From Streptomyces seoulensis (GTDB taxonomy: Bacteria; Actinomycetota; Actinomycetes; Streptomycetales; Streptomycetaceae), in the NCBI RefSeq assembly GCF_022846655.1, contig NZ_AP025667.1, forward strand, positions 3,075,001 to 3,139,000: DNA of 64,000 nucleotides, in the 5' to 3' direction. The notes beneath the pieces are model-generated. The model was not told the origin of the DNA. It ran no database searches and saw only the letters and a program-made list of their open reading frames with translations. Every line of letters begins with the position of its first letter. The stretch's first letter is position 1. Shown here in pieces: positions 1-8,343 of the stretch. Position numbers and translations under genes: made by a program.

Positions 1-104
1 GAAATACCGAAGACCACCGAACGGCACACCGTCCCCGAGCGCGCCGCCCGCCGGGTGGCTAGCGTGATGATCCGGGACGAACCGTCGAGACGAGAGGGCC
101 GACC

Positions 105-899
105 ATGGCCGTGCAATCCGAAGGAACGCCCTGCTGGGCCGACGCGATGTTCACCGACCTGGAGGGCGCCAAGCGGTTCTACGGCGAAGTCCTCGGCTGG
201 ACCTTCGGCGAGTCGTCGTCCGAGTACGGCAACTACACCCAGGCGTACGCCGACGACAAGGCCGTCGCCGCCATCGTCCCGCCCATGCCCGGCCAGGAGG
301 GGCAGTCGCAGTGGTGCCTCTACTTCGCCTCACCGGACGCGGCCGCGACCGCCGCGAAGATCCGGGATAACGGCGGCGAGGTGCTGATGGGGCCGATGCC
401 GGTCAGTGACTTCGGCACGATGGTGATCGCCCGCGAGCCCAGCGGCGCCGTGTTCGGGGTGTGGCAGGGCGACGCCCACGAGGGCTTCGAGGCGACCGCC
501 ACCCCGGGCGCCTACTGCTGGGCCGAGGTCCTGACGCGCGAGCCGGAGAAGACGGACGCCTTCCTCTCCGGCGTCTTCCCCTACCGGGTCAAGGAGATGG
601 CGGACGAGCACATCGACTTCCGGCTGTTCGACGTCGGCGCCGACGCGGTCCTCGGCCGGATGCGGATGGGCGAGGAGTTCCCGCCCGAGGTCCCCTCGTA
701 CGTCAGCGTCTACTTCACCGTGGACGACTGTGACGCGGCCGTGGCCCGCGCCACCGAGGGCGGTGCCGTGCTCCGCTTCGGCCCGATGACCAGCCCCTTC
801 GGCCGGTTCGCCGCGCTCACCGACCCACAGGGCGCCAACTTCTCGGTGATCGACATCACCACCACGGAGGGAGAGACGCCTCGGTTCAAGGACGTCTGA
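105..899 (+). CDS. Double-domain VOC (glyoxalase/bleomycin-resistance fold) protein
   Basis: A 264-residue cytosolic protein made of two vicinal-oxygen-chelate modules, about residues 8-120 and 128-255. Each opens with a tryptophan-rich strand (PCWADAMFTDLEGAKRFY; AYCWAEVLTREPEKTDAF) and closes with a DPQGA/PSGAVF-type strand. This two-module layout is typical of actinobacterial VOC proteins annotated as glyoxalases or hydroxylases. Substrate and metal use cannot be read from the sequence. The ATG is preceded by GAGAGGG at about 7 bases. A related two-module protein lies at 52307-53119 on the other strand. Whether it acts on methylglyoxal, an antibiotic or something else is unknown. Confidence 0.85.
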   Translation: MAVQSEGTPCWADAMFTDLEGAKRFYGEVLGWTFGESSSEYGNYTQAYADDKAVAAIVPPMPGQEGQSQWCLYFASPDAAATAAKIRDNGGEVLMGPMPVSDFGTMVIAREPSGAVFGVWQGDAHEGFEATATPGAYCWAEVLTREPEKTDAFLSGVFPYRVKEMADEHIDFRLFDVGADAVLGRMRMGEEFPPEVPSYVSVYFTVDDCDAAVARATEGGAVLRFGPMTSPFGRFAALTDPQGANFSVIDITTTEGETPRFKDV

Positions 900-944
900 C
901 CGGCCCGGTCCGCCCCTCCTCGCGGCCATGGCATGATCGTGCAC

Positions 945-1628
945 ATGCGTGAACGTGTGGTGGCCGCGTGCGACGGGGCTTCGAAGGGAAACCCCGGACC
1001 GGCCGGATGGGCGTGGGTGGTCTCCGACGACGACGAGCGGACCCCGGCCCGCTGGGAGTCCGGTCCGCTCGGCCGGGCCACCAACAACGTCGCCGAACTC
1101 ACCGCGCTGGAACGGCTGCTGGCCGCCGTCGACCCGGATGTGCCGCTGGAGGTCCGGATGGACTCCCAGTACGCGATGAAGGCCGTCACCACCTGGCTGC
1201 CCGGCTGGAAGCGCAACGGCTGGAAGACGTCCGCGGGCAAGCCGGTCGCCAACCAGGAACTCGTCGTCCGTATCGACGCGCTGCTCGACGGCCGCTCCGT
1301 CGAGTTCCGCTACGTCCCCGCCCACCAGGTCGACGGCGACCCGCTGAACGACTTCGCCGACCGCGCCGCCAGCCAGGCCGCGGTGGTGCAGGAGGCCGCG
1401 GGCAGCGCCCACGGCTCGCCCGAGCCGCCGCCGTCGCCCGACACCCCGGCCCCGGCCGCCCGCCGCAAGGCACCCCGCCGCACCGGTGGCGGGTCCGCTC
1501 CGGCGCGCACCATCAAGGCCAAGTTCCCCGGCCGCTGCCTGTGCGGCCGCTCCTACGCGGCCGGCGAGTCCATCGCCAAGAACGCGCAGGGCTGGGGCCA
1601 CCCGGACTGCCGTACCGCCACCGACTGA
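945..1628 (+). CDS. RNase HI-family nuclease with C-terminal Cys/His tail
   Basis: RNase H fold at about residues 1-145. It should cleave the RNA strand of RNA:DNA hybrids. The acidic catalytic set is visible at D10 (ACDGASKGNPG), E51 (NNVAELTALE), D73 (MDSQYAMK) and D136 (DPLNDFADR), with H127 before the last one, in register with E. coli RNase HI. A Pro/Ala-rich linker (about 145-185) leads to a small tail with C198-x-C200 and H219-x-x-C222, probably a metal-binding mini-domain. No Shine-Dalgarno precedes either candidate start (ATG 933 or 945). A CATGAT element at 932-937 suggests a leaderless transcript beginning at ATG 945, so I chose that start. Confidence 0.85.
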   Translation: MRERVVAACDGASKGNPGPAGWAWVVSDDDERTPARWESGPLGRATNNVAELTALERLLAAVDPDVPLEVRMDSQYAMKAVTTWLPGWKRNGWKTSAGKPVANQELVVRIDALLDGRSVEFRYVPAHQVDGDPLNDFADRAASQAAVVQEAAGSAHGSPEPPPSPDTPAPAARRKAPRRTGGGSAPARTIKAKFPGRCLCGRSYAAGESIAKNAQGWGHPDCRTATD

Positions 1629-1725
1629 CCCCGCGCCGCCGGAGGTTCAAGGAACGGGCCGTACGCCATCGCTGCTACCCTGCGAGGCCGATCGACTACG
1701 TCCGGTGACTTCCAGGGGTGTGCGC

Positions 1726-2934
1726 GTGAAGGTCGTCTGCGTCGGAGGCGGGCCCGCGGGCCTGTACCTCGCCATCCTGCTCAAGCGGCAGAACCCGTCC
1801 CACGACATCACCGTCCACGAACGCGCCGCCGAGGGGTCGACGTACGGCTGGGGCGTCACCTACTGGCAGGGACTGCTGGACCGGCTCCGCGCCCACGACC
1901 CGGAGTCGGCGCGGGCCGTCGCGGAGAACTCGGTCCACTGGAACGAAGGCGTCGCCCACGTACGGGACGCGAGCACCCGGCAGCCGGGTGACCAGGGCTT
2001 CGGCATCGGCCGCCACCGCCTCCTCGAACTGCTCTCGGAGCGGGCCCGGTCCCTCGGCGTACGGCTGGAGTTCGAGAGCGAGATCACCGAACCCCCGGCC
2101 GGGGCCGACCTGGTGGTGGCCGCCGACGGCATCGGCAGCGCCCTGCGAACGGGCCGTGCGGACGAATTCGGCACCCAGGTCACGCACGGGCGCAACCACT
2201 TCCTCTGGCTCGGCACCACCAAGGTCTTCGACGCCTTCACCTTCGCCTTCGTCGAGACCGCCCACGGCTGGATCTGGGCCTACGGCTACCCCTACGACAC
2301 CGGACACAGCACCTGCGTCATCGAGTGCTCGCCCGAGACCCTCACCGGCCTCGGACTGCACCGCCTGGACGAGGGGGAGGGGCTCGCCCTGCTGGAGCGG
2401 CTCTTCGCCGGCCTGCTCGACGGTCACCCCCTCATCGGCCGCACCGACGACGGCGCGAGCGTCCCCTGGCTGAACTTCCGTACCCTCACCAACCGCACCT
2501 GGCACACGGGCGGCCTCGTCCTGCTCGGCGACGCCGCCCACACCACCCACTACTCCATCGGCGCCGGCACCACCCTCGCCCTGGAGGACGCCATGTGCCT
2601 CGCCACCGCCCTCGGCGAACACCCCGCGCTGCCCGACGCCCTCTTGGCCTACGAGAGGCGCCGCCGCACCGAGCTGCTCTCCGCGCAGAGCGCCGCCCGC
2701 TACAGCGCCCGCTGGTACGAGAGCCTGCCCCGCTATATCGACCTGCCCCCGCACCGCATGTTCGCCCTGCTCGGCCAGCGCCACTCCCCGCTGCTGCCCT
2801 ACGTCCCGCCCCAGCTCTACTACGGCCTCGACAAGGCCGCCGGACAACTGGAACCGCTGCGCCGGCTCAAGCGCTGGCTCGGCCCCCGCGCGGCGCGCGC
2901 CCTGCACGCCCGCAGTACCGGCCACCGGGACTGA
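1726..2934 (+). CDS. FAD-dependent aromatic-ring monooxygenase
   Basis: A 402-residue class A flavoprotein monooxygenase. The N-terminal Rossmann motif VCVGGGPAGLYLAILLKRQ (residues 4-22) binds FAD, and the GDAAH motif at about 265-270 contacts the flavin ribityl chain. The stretch after the first motif (YGWGVTYWQGLLDRLRAHD) resembles the N-terminal half of salicylyl-CoA 5-hydroxylase and anthraniloyl-CoA monooxygenase, so an aromatic or acyl-CoA-bound aromatic substrate is plausible but not proven. GTG 1726 is chosen because AGGGG sits about 7 bases upstream; GTG 1720 is the alternative. A TACCCT -10-like hexamer lies near 1677-1682. It stands alone with no partner enzyme beside it. Confidence 0.8.
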   Translation: MKVVCVGGGPAGLYLAILLKRQNPSHDITVHERAAEGSTYGWGVTYWQGLLDRLRAHDPESARAVAENSVHWNEGVAHVRDASTRQPGDQGFGIGRHRLLELLSERARSLGVRLEFESEITEPPAGADLVVAADGIGSALRTGRADEFGTQVTHGRNHFLWLGTTKVFDAFTFAFVETAHGWIWAYGYPYDTGHSTCVIECSPETLTGLGLHRLDEGEGLALLERLFAGLLDGHPLIGRTDDGASVPWLNFRTLTNRTWHTGGLVLLGDAAHTTHYSIGAGTTLALEDAMCLATALGEHPALPDALLAYERRRRTELLSAQSAARYSARWYESLPRYIDLPPHRMFALLGQRHSPLLPYVPPQLYYGLDKAAGQLEPLRRLKRWLGPRAARALHARSTGHRD

Positions 2935-2969
2935 GGGCGCGTCGTTCCTGCTCACGGGCCGGGTAAATC

Positions 2970-2998
2970 TTGGTGAATAGCCATTCACTGGATAGAGT
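2970..2998 (+). promoter_or_regulatory. Promoter of the MFS-tetR operon
   Basis: TTGGTG (2970-2975) and TAGAGT (2993-2998) are separated by exactly 17 bases and lie 46 bases ahead of the MFS start codon, a good match to an HrdB-type promoter. Both hexamers fall inside the palindromic operator, so repressor binding would directly block RNA polymerase. The hexamers and spacing are seen; activity is inferred. Confidence 0.65.
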
Positions 2999-3013
2999 GA
3001 ATGGCTATTCACC
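2972..3013. promoter_or_regulatory. Tandem palindromic TetR-type operator
   Basis: GGTGAATAGCCATTCACT (2972-2989) and its exact reverse complement AGTGAATGGCTATTCACC (2996-3013) flank a 6-base spacer. Each arm is itself a near-perfect dyad: TGAATAGCCATTCA at 2974-2987 and TGAATGGCTATTCA at 2998-3011, centres 24 bases apart. This fits two TetR dimers binding side by side. The obvious candidate repressor is the TetR protein encoded at 4528-5100, at the end of the operon it would control. Confidence 0.8.
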
Positions 3014-3043
3014 GGTCACGCACATTCACCCGCAGGAGCGTCG

Positions 3044-4531
3044 ATGGACCCCTCCGCCCCCATACCCGAGCCGTCCGGCACCCTCGCGGCGCCGCCCCGG
3101 CTGCGGGAGCGCCTCACCATCCCCGTGCTGGCGTCGGGCGGCATCCTCATGGCCGTCATGCAGACCGTGGTCGTCCCGCTCCTGCCCGACCTGCCACGGC
3201 TCACCGGGTCCTCCCCGGCCGCCGTCTCCTGGATGGTCACCGCCACCCTGCTCTCCGGCGCCGTGCTCACCCCGGTCCTCGGCCGCGCCGGTGACATGTA
3301 CGGCAAGCGCCGGGTGCTGACCTCCGCGCTCGCCCTGATGACCGTCGGCTCGGTGCTGTGCGCGCTGTCCTCCGACATCACCGTGCTCATCACCGCCCGC
3401 GCCCTCCAGGGCGCCGCCGCCTCCGTCGTCCCGCTGTCCATCAGCATCCTGCGCGACGAACTCCCGCCCCACCGGCGGGGATCGGCGGTGGCGCTGATGA
3501 GCTCCACCGTCGGCATCGGCGCCGCGCTCGGCCTGCCGCTGGCCGCGCTCGTCGTGCAGTACGCCGACTGGCACACCATGTTCTGGCTGACCGGCGCCCT
3601 CGGCGCGCTCGGGGTCGCGGCCACCTGGTGGGCCGTGCGGGAGTCGCCCGTGCGGGAGCCAGGCCGGTTCGACGTGGTCGGCGCGCTGGGCCTGGCCGCC
3701 GCGCTGGTGTCCCTGCTGCTCGCCGTGTCCCAGGGCGGCCAGTGGGGCTGGGGGAGCCCCGCCGTCATCGGGCTGTTCATCGCCTTCGCCGCCGTGCTCG
3801 CCCTGTGGTGGCGCCACCAGCTCCGGACCGCCCGGCCCCTGGTGGACCTACGGCTCGTCACCCGGCCCCGGGTGGGCCTGTCCCATGTGGCGGCCCTGCT
3901 CACCGGCTTCGCCTTCTACGCCAACTCGCTCGTCACCGCCCAGCTCGTCCAGGCCCCGAAGGCCAGCGGCTACGGCCTCGGGCTGTCCATCGTCGCCACC
4001 GGACTGTGCCTGCTGCCCGGCGGCGTCACCATGCTGCTGTTCTCGCCGCTGTCCGCCCGGATCTCCGCCAGGCGCGGCCCCCGCATCACCCTCGCCCTGG
4101 GCGCCGCCGTCATCGCCTGCGGATACGCGCTGCGCATCGCCGACAGCCGCGACCTGTGGATGATCATCCTCGGGGCGACCGTGGTGGCGACGGGCACCAC
4201 CCTCGCCTACTCCGCGCTGCCCACCCTGATCCTGCGCGCGGTACCGGCGGCCCAGACCGCCTCCGCCAACGGCGTCAACGTCCTGATGCGGACCATCGGC
4301 CAGGCCGTCTCCAGCGCGGCCGTCGCCGCCGTACTCGTCCACCACACCAGCCTCGTCGCCGGGGTGCCGGTGCCCACCCTGCACGGCTATCTGCTGGCCT
4401 TCGCCATGGCCGGCGCCGTCGCGCTCGCCGCCTGCGCGGCCGCGCTCACCATCCCCGGCGACAGCGCTCCCGGCGGCACCCGCCGCGCCGGAGGTGCCAC
4501 CCAGGGGGCCCGCACGCTGGAGGAAGCATGA
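3044..4531 (+). CDS. DHA2-family MFS multidrug efflux transporter
   Basis: A 495-residue integral membrane protein with about 14 hydrophobic helices, the size and topology of the DHA2 (EmrB/QacA) drug:H+ antiporters. Motif A appears in the first cytoplasmic loop as GRAGDMYGKRRVL, and a motif-C-like glycine-rich stretch (GIGAALGLPLAALV) lies near helix 5. It should export hydrophobic toxins or antibiotics using the proton gradient. An AGGAG Shine-Dalgarno precedes the ATG. The 3' end overlaps the tetR start as ATGA, so the pump and its likely repressor are co-translated. Transcription starts from the promoter embedded in the palindromic operator at 2972-3013. The substrate is unknown. Confidence 0.9.
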   Translation: MDPSAPIPEPSGTLAAPPRLRERLTIPVLASGGILMAVMQTVVVPLLPDLPRLTGSSPAAVSWMVTATLLSGAVLTPVLGRAGDMYGKRRVLTSALALMTVGSVLCALSSDITVLITARALQGAAASVVPLSISILRDELPPHRRGSAVALMSSTVGIGAALGLPLAALVVQYADWHTMFWLTGALGALGVAATWWAVRESPVREPGRFDVVGALGLAAALVSLLLAVSQGGQWGWGSPAVIGLFIAFAAVLALWWRHQLRTARPLVDLRLVTRPRVGLSHVAALLTGFAFYANSLVTAQLVQAPKASGYGLGLSIVATGLCLLPGGVTMLLFSPLSARISARRGPRITLALGAAVIACGYALRIADSRDLWMIILGATVVATGTTLAYSALPTLILRAVPAAQTASANGVNVLMRTIGQAVSSAAVAAVLVHHTSLVAGVPVPTLHGYLLAFAMAGAVALAACAAALTIPGDSAPGGTRRAGGATQGARTLEEA

Positions 4532-5100
4532 CCACCGCACCCGCCCCCGCACGCCGGGACGCCGAGGCCACCAAGGCGGCCATCCTCAAGGCCGCCCGCC
4601 ATCTCCTGGCCCGGCACGCGCACGCCGACATCACCCTCAAGGCCGTCGCGGAGGGGGCCGGGGTCAGCCCGCCGCTGGTGCTGAAGTACTTCGGCAACAA
4701 GGACGCCCTGTTCGCCCGGGTCATGTCCTTCGACACCGACGCCGACGACCTCCTCGACGCGCCCCTGGCCGGCCTCGGGCGCCACATGGTCCGGCACGTC
4801 CTGGCCAGCCAGCGGGACCGGGGCGCCGACCCGCTGCTGCGCATCGCCTTCGCACCCCTGCACGGTGACCGCGGCGACATCCTGCGCGCCAACTTCCGCG
4901 CCCAGGTCACCGACCGCCTCGCCGCCCGGCTCACCGGCCCCGACGCGGGCCTGCGCGCCGAGCTGGCCGTCGCCGCGCTCATCGGGCTCGGCGTCATGTA
5001 CGGCATCGCCCGGGGCCCCCGCCTGCGCGAGAGCGACCCGGACGAGGTGGCCGACCGCTACGGGCCGCTCGTCCAGGCCCAGTTGACGCCCGGCGCCTGA
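4528..5100 (+). CDS. TetR-family repressor, probable regulator of the upstream pump
   Basis: A 190-residue regulator. The N-terminal TetR helix-turn-helix spans about residues 12-60 (ILKAARHLLARHAHADITLK, then VSPPLVLKYFGNKDALFARV), and a ligand-binding helical domain follows. The start ATG overlaps the MFS stop codon by the ATGA arrangement with GGAGGAA just upstream. Placing the regulator last in the operon it controls gives simple negative feedback: inducer releases the repressor from the tandem palindrome at 2972-3013 and both genes are expressed. The ligand is unknown. The operator assignment is inferred from position and symmetry. Confidence 0.88.
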   Translation: MTTAPAPARRDAEATKAAILKAARHLLARHAHADITLKAVAEGAGVSPPLVLKYFGNKDALFARVMSFDTDADDLLDAPLAGLGRHMVRHVLASQRDRGADPLLRIAFAPLHGDRGDILRANFRAQVTDRLAARLTGPDAGLRAELAVAALIGLGVMYGIARGPRLRESDPDEVADRYGPLVQAQLTPGA

Positions 5101-5101
5101 C

Positions 5102-5986
5102 TCACCCCTCCGGGCCGGTCAGCAGGGACTCGGCACAGCGCCGGAACGCCGCGAGCAGGCGGCCGCCGTCACCCGCGCGGGTGGCCAGCGCGACATGGCA
5201 GGGCTCCACCCCGTGCAGCGGGATCGCGGTCAGGTCGGGCCGCGCCGGCATCCCCGGCGCGGCCGCCGCGATCGCCAACGCCTGGCCCGAGGCGACCAGT
5301 TCGAACTTGTCCTCGATGTCCCCGATGAAGGGCCCGTCCGGCGCGGGCCGACCGTCCGGGCGCGGGTCGATCCGCCAGAACGCGTCCCACATCGGGTCCG
5401 GGACGCGGGGGAGGGGCTCGTCGGCGATGTCGTCCAGCGTGACCGACTCCTTGCCCGCCAGCCGGTGCTCCAGTGGGACCACCACCACGCGCGGCTCGTC
5501 GTAGAGCACGGTCACCCGCAGCCCGTCGGTGGCGAACGGCAGCCTCGCCACCAGAGCGTCCACCCGGTGGCCGAGCAGCGCGTCCCGCGCCTCGTGCCAG
5601 CGCAGGTGCGTGGACCGTACGTCCGCGTCCGGGAACTTGCGCCGCATCTCCCGCACGGCCGGGGTGACCAGTACGCCCGTGGTGTAGCCGACGGTGATCC
5701 GGCTGGGCTCGGCCGCGGCCCGCGTCTCCGTCGCCGCCTGCAGCGCGGCCCGCAGCAGCGCCCTGGCACGCGGCAGGAAGACCTCGCCCGCCTCGGTGAG
5801 CCGGGTGCCCTGCGGGGTGCGGTCCAGCAGCTCGACACCCAACTCCCGCTCCAGACGCCGCACCTGACGGCTGAGCGAGGGCTGCGTGATGTGCAGGGCG
5901 GTCGCCGCGCGGCCGAAGTGCCGGTGCTCGGCGACGACCGTGAAGTACCGGACCAGCCGGAGATCGAGATCCGCGAAGTCGGACAT
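5102..5986 (-). CDS. LysR-family transcriptional regulator
   Basis: A 294-residue LysR regulator. The winged HTH occupies about residues 8-67 (LRLVRYFTVVAEHRHFGRAA, then ITQPSLSRQVRRLE), and the rest is a two-lobed periplasmic-binding-protein-like effector domain. It is divergent from the SDR-family gene starting at 6153, the usual geometry for a LysR protein controlling its neighbour and itself from one shared region (5987-6152). I could not pick out a clean T-N11-A box there. The stop lies 2 bases from the tetR stop, so the two genes are convergent with no room for a separate terminator. Confidence 0.88.
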   Translation of the reverse strand: MSDFADLDLRLVRYFTVVAEHRHFGRAATALHITQPSLSRQVRRLERELGVELLDRTPQGTRLTEAGEVFLPRARALLRAALQAATETRAAAEPSRITVGYTTGVLVTPAVREMRRKFPDADVRSTHLRWHEARDALLGHRVDALVARLPFATDGLRVTVLYDEPRVVVVPLEHRLAGKESVTLDDIADEPLPRVPDPMWDAFWRIDPRPDGRPAPDGPFIGDIEDKFELVASGQALAIAAAAPGMPARPDLTAIPLHGVEPCHVALATRAGDGGRLLAAFRRCAESLLTGPEG

Positions 5987-6152
5987 GCCTTCCAGCCTAC
6001 GGTCCCCGGCGCGGGGCGTCCCGCCGTACCGACGCCTTCACCTGCGGTGATGCCCGGAGCGTATTGCCCGATGCGAAAGAAGCCTTGGACGCTCGGGCTG
6101 CGCCCGGCCGACGATGGAGGCACTTCCACCGACCATCCGAGGAGAGCGTCAC

Positions 6153-7037
6153 ATGCGTGTTTTCGTCACCGGGGCCACCGGGTTCATCGGCTCCGCCGTC
6201 GTGCCCGAACTGATCGGTGCCGGGCACGAGGTCGTCGGCCTCGCCCGCTCGGACGACGGCGCGGCCGCGCTGAAGGAGGCGGGCGCCGAGGTGTTCCGGG
6301 GCGGTCTCGACGATCCGGAGGGTCTGGCCCGCGCCGCTGACGCTTCCGACGGGGTGATCCACCTCGCCTTCGTCCACGACTTCGCCGACTTCGAAGCGGC
6401 CGGCGCCACCGACCTGCGGGCCGTCGAGGCGATGGGCGCCGCGCTGGCGGGCTCCGGCCGGCCGCTCGTGGTCACCTCCGGCACCGCGATCGCCCCGGCC
6501 GGCCGGCTCGCCGTCGAGACCGACGCGCCGGCGCCCGGCACCCACCGCACCCCGTCCGAGGAGGCCGCCGTCGCACTCGCCGGACAGGGCGTGCGCGGCT
6601 CGGTGGTGCGGCTCGCGCCCTCCGTGCACGGGCGCGGCGACCACGGCTTCGTACCGCACCTCATCCGGATCGCCCGCGAGAAGGGGGTCGCCGGTCACGT
6701 CGGGGACGGCGCCAACCGCTGGCCCGGTGTCCACCGCCGCGACGCGGCCCGGCTGTTCCGGCTGGTGCTGGAGCAGGCCCCGGCCGGTACCCGGTGGCAC
6801 GCGGCGGCCGACGAGGGCGTGCCGTTCCGGGACATCGCGGAGGTCATCGGCCGTCACCTGGACGTGCCGGTGGTGAGCGTGCCGCCGGAGCGGGCGGGGG
6901 AGCACTTCGGGTTCCTCGGCCGGTTCGCCGGGGTGGACAACCCCACCTCCAGTGCCCTCACGCGCGAGCGGCTCGGCTGGCGGCCCGAGGAGCCGGGGCT
7001 CCTCACCGACCTGGACGAAGGCCACTACTTCGTGTGA
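6153..7037 (+). CDS. NAD(P)-dependent epimerase/dehydratase-like extended SDR
   Basis: A 294-residue extended short-chain dehydrogenase fold. The nucleotide-binding motif GATGFIG is at residues 7-13 (MRVFVTGATGFIGSAVVPEL), followed by an acidic or charged cofactor-selecting loop. The canonical YxxxK catalytic pair is not obvious; the strand after VVTSGTAIAP lacks it. It may be an atypical reductase or a nucleotide-binding sensor of NmrA type. The ATG at 6153 has GAGGAGAG 7 bases upstream and is preferred over an in-frame codon 39 bases earlier. Divergent from the LysR gene, which probably controls it. The substrate is unknown. Confidence 0.8.
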   Translation: MRVFVTGATGFIGSAVVPELIGAGHEVVGLARSDDGAAALKEAGAEVFRGGLDDPEGLARAADASDGVIHLAFVHDFADFEAAGATDLRAVEAMGAALAGSGRPLVVTSGTAIAPAGRLAVETDAPAPGTHRTPSEEAAVALAGQGVRGSVVRLAPSVHGRGDHGFVPHLIRIAREKGVAGHVGDGANRWPGVHRRDAARLFRLVLEQAPAGTRWHAAADEGVPFRDIAEVIGRHLDVPVVSVPPERAGEHFGFLGRFAGVDNPTSSALTRERLGWRPEEPGLLTDLDEGHYFV

Positions 7038-7101
7038 GCAACACAGGCCGCCCGGACAGGTGACCGGTTTGAAGGAACGTTTGCGCGGTTAATTGCACCG
7101 C

Positions 7102-7596
7102 ATGACCGAGGAGGCACCGCGCAGGGGGCGGGACGAGACAGCGGAAGAGCGGGCCGACCGCAAGTGGGGCGAGTTGATCCAGGAGGTACGGGTCGCCCAG
7201 ACCGGCGTACAGATCCTGTTCGGCTTTCTGCTCACCGTGGTCTTCCAGCCGAAGTACGCCCAACTGTCCAGCACCGACCAGCTCATCTACATCGTCACCG
7301 TCGTCCTGGGCGCCTGTGCGACCGGCGCCCTCATCGGACCGGTATCGCTGCACCGCCTGGTCTCCGGGCACCGGGTGAAGCCGCAGGCGGTGCGACTCGC
7401 CTCGGCGCTCACCTTCATCGGCCTGGTGCTGCTCCTGGCCACCATGGCCTGCTCGCTGCTGCTGATCCTCCGGGTGGCGACTCACAACGGCTATGTGCCG
7501 TGGCTGGTCGGGGCCGTCGTCTGCTGGTACCTGGTCTGCTGGTACGGCCTGCCCATGTGGGCGCGGCTACGGCACACGGACCCCGATCCCGACTAA
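7102..7596 (+). CDS. DUF6328-type four-helix membrane protein
   Basis: A 164-residue protein with a charged N-terminus (TEEAPRRGRDETAEERAD), then the conserved stretch WGELIQEVRVAQTGVQILFG, followed by about four transmembrane helices. The motif and helix spacing match the DUF6328 family common in Streptomyces and other actinobacteria, whose function is unknown. The start is uncertain: ATG 7102 and TTG 7093 are both in frame, and the best purine-rich stretch (GAAGGAA, about 7072-7078) is too far from either. Its stop codon overlaps the stop codon of the convergent gene at 7593. Confidence 0.75.
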   Translation: MTEEAPRRGRDETAEERADRKWGELIQEVRVAQTGVQILFGFLLTVVFQPKYAQLSSTDQLIYIVTVVLGACATGALIGPVSLHRLVSGHRVKPQAVRLASALTFIGLVLLLATMACSLLLILRVATHNGYVPWLVGAVVCWYLVCWYGLPMWARLRHTDPDPD

Positions 7597-8246
7597 CGTC
7601 CGGCCCGGGTCCCGAGTGCCGCCAGCGAGCGGTCGTGGACCCGGCTCAGCAGGAGCAGTGACAGCACGGCGCCGATCAGGGCGCAGAACATGTCCCACTG
7701 GGTGTCCCAGACATCGCCCTGGGTGGCGAGGAAGGCGTCCGCGCCGTGGCCGCCGATCACAGCGGCCGCCCACTCCAGCAGCTCGAAGCAGGCGCTGAAC
7801 GCCAGGCAGGCGCACACCGTCAGCGGGGCCAGCCAGCGGCTGCCGCGCAGCGGCGAGGTACGGGTGAGCAGTTCGCGCACCAGGATCGCCGGGACGAACC
7901 CCTGCATCAGGTGCCCGAACCGGTCGTAGGGGTTGCGGGCCAGATGGAAGGTGTCCCGGACCCAGTCGCCCGCCGGTACCTGCGCGTACGTGTAGTGGCC
8001 GCCGACCGCCAGCACCAGGGCGTGCACGGTGAGCAGGCCGCACAGCAGCCCGGTGAGCGGGAAGCGGCGCCACAGCAGCACCACCAGCGGCAGCCCGAGC
8101 AGCACCCAGAAGGTCTCCAGGAACCACGTCGTACGGTCCCGCGCGCCCCACGCGGACACGGCCAGGCCCACGGCGGCCACGCCCGCGAACACGGCGGGCG
8201 GCACCGCGCGGCGGACGGAGGGCCGGTCGGGGTGGACTGCGGTCAT
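7593..8246 (-). CDS. DUF2238/YjdF-type integral membrane protein
   Basis: A 217-residue protein with about six hydrophobic helices. The family signature is the loop DTFHLARNPYDRFGHLMQG followed by the acidic transmembrane stretch FELLEWAAA and a DTQWDM element, all matching DUF2238 (YjdF) proteins of unknown function. The ATG at 8246 is preceded by TCTGGAG 7 bases upstream, which makes it better than the frame-extending codon at 8294. The gene ends convergently, sharing stop-codon bases with the DUF6328 gene. Confidence 0.78.
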   Translation of the reverse strand: MTAVHPDRPSVRRAVPPAVFAGVAAVGLAVSAWGARDRTTWFLETFWVLLGLPLVVLLWRRFPLTGLLCGLLTVHALVLAVGGHYTYAQVPAGDWVRDTFHLARNPYDRFGHLMQGFVPAILVRELLTRTSPLRGSRWLAPLTVCACLAFSACFELLEWAAAVIGGHGADAFLATQGDVWDTQWDMFCALIGAVLSLLLLSRVHDRSLAALGTRAGR

Positions 8247-8343
8247 GGCGGACTCCAGAGGACGGGTGACGTGGCCGCCCCATCGTCCGGCCACCCGGAG
8301 CGCGGGGCATGAGTACTGGTACTCATGCCCCGGCCCGGCGCGC

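Noticed and set aside
55..387. Short plus-strand frame overlapping the first VOC gene
   Set aside because: Pro/Arg/Ser-rich shadow in another frame with no ribosome-binding site.
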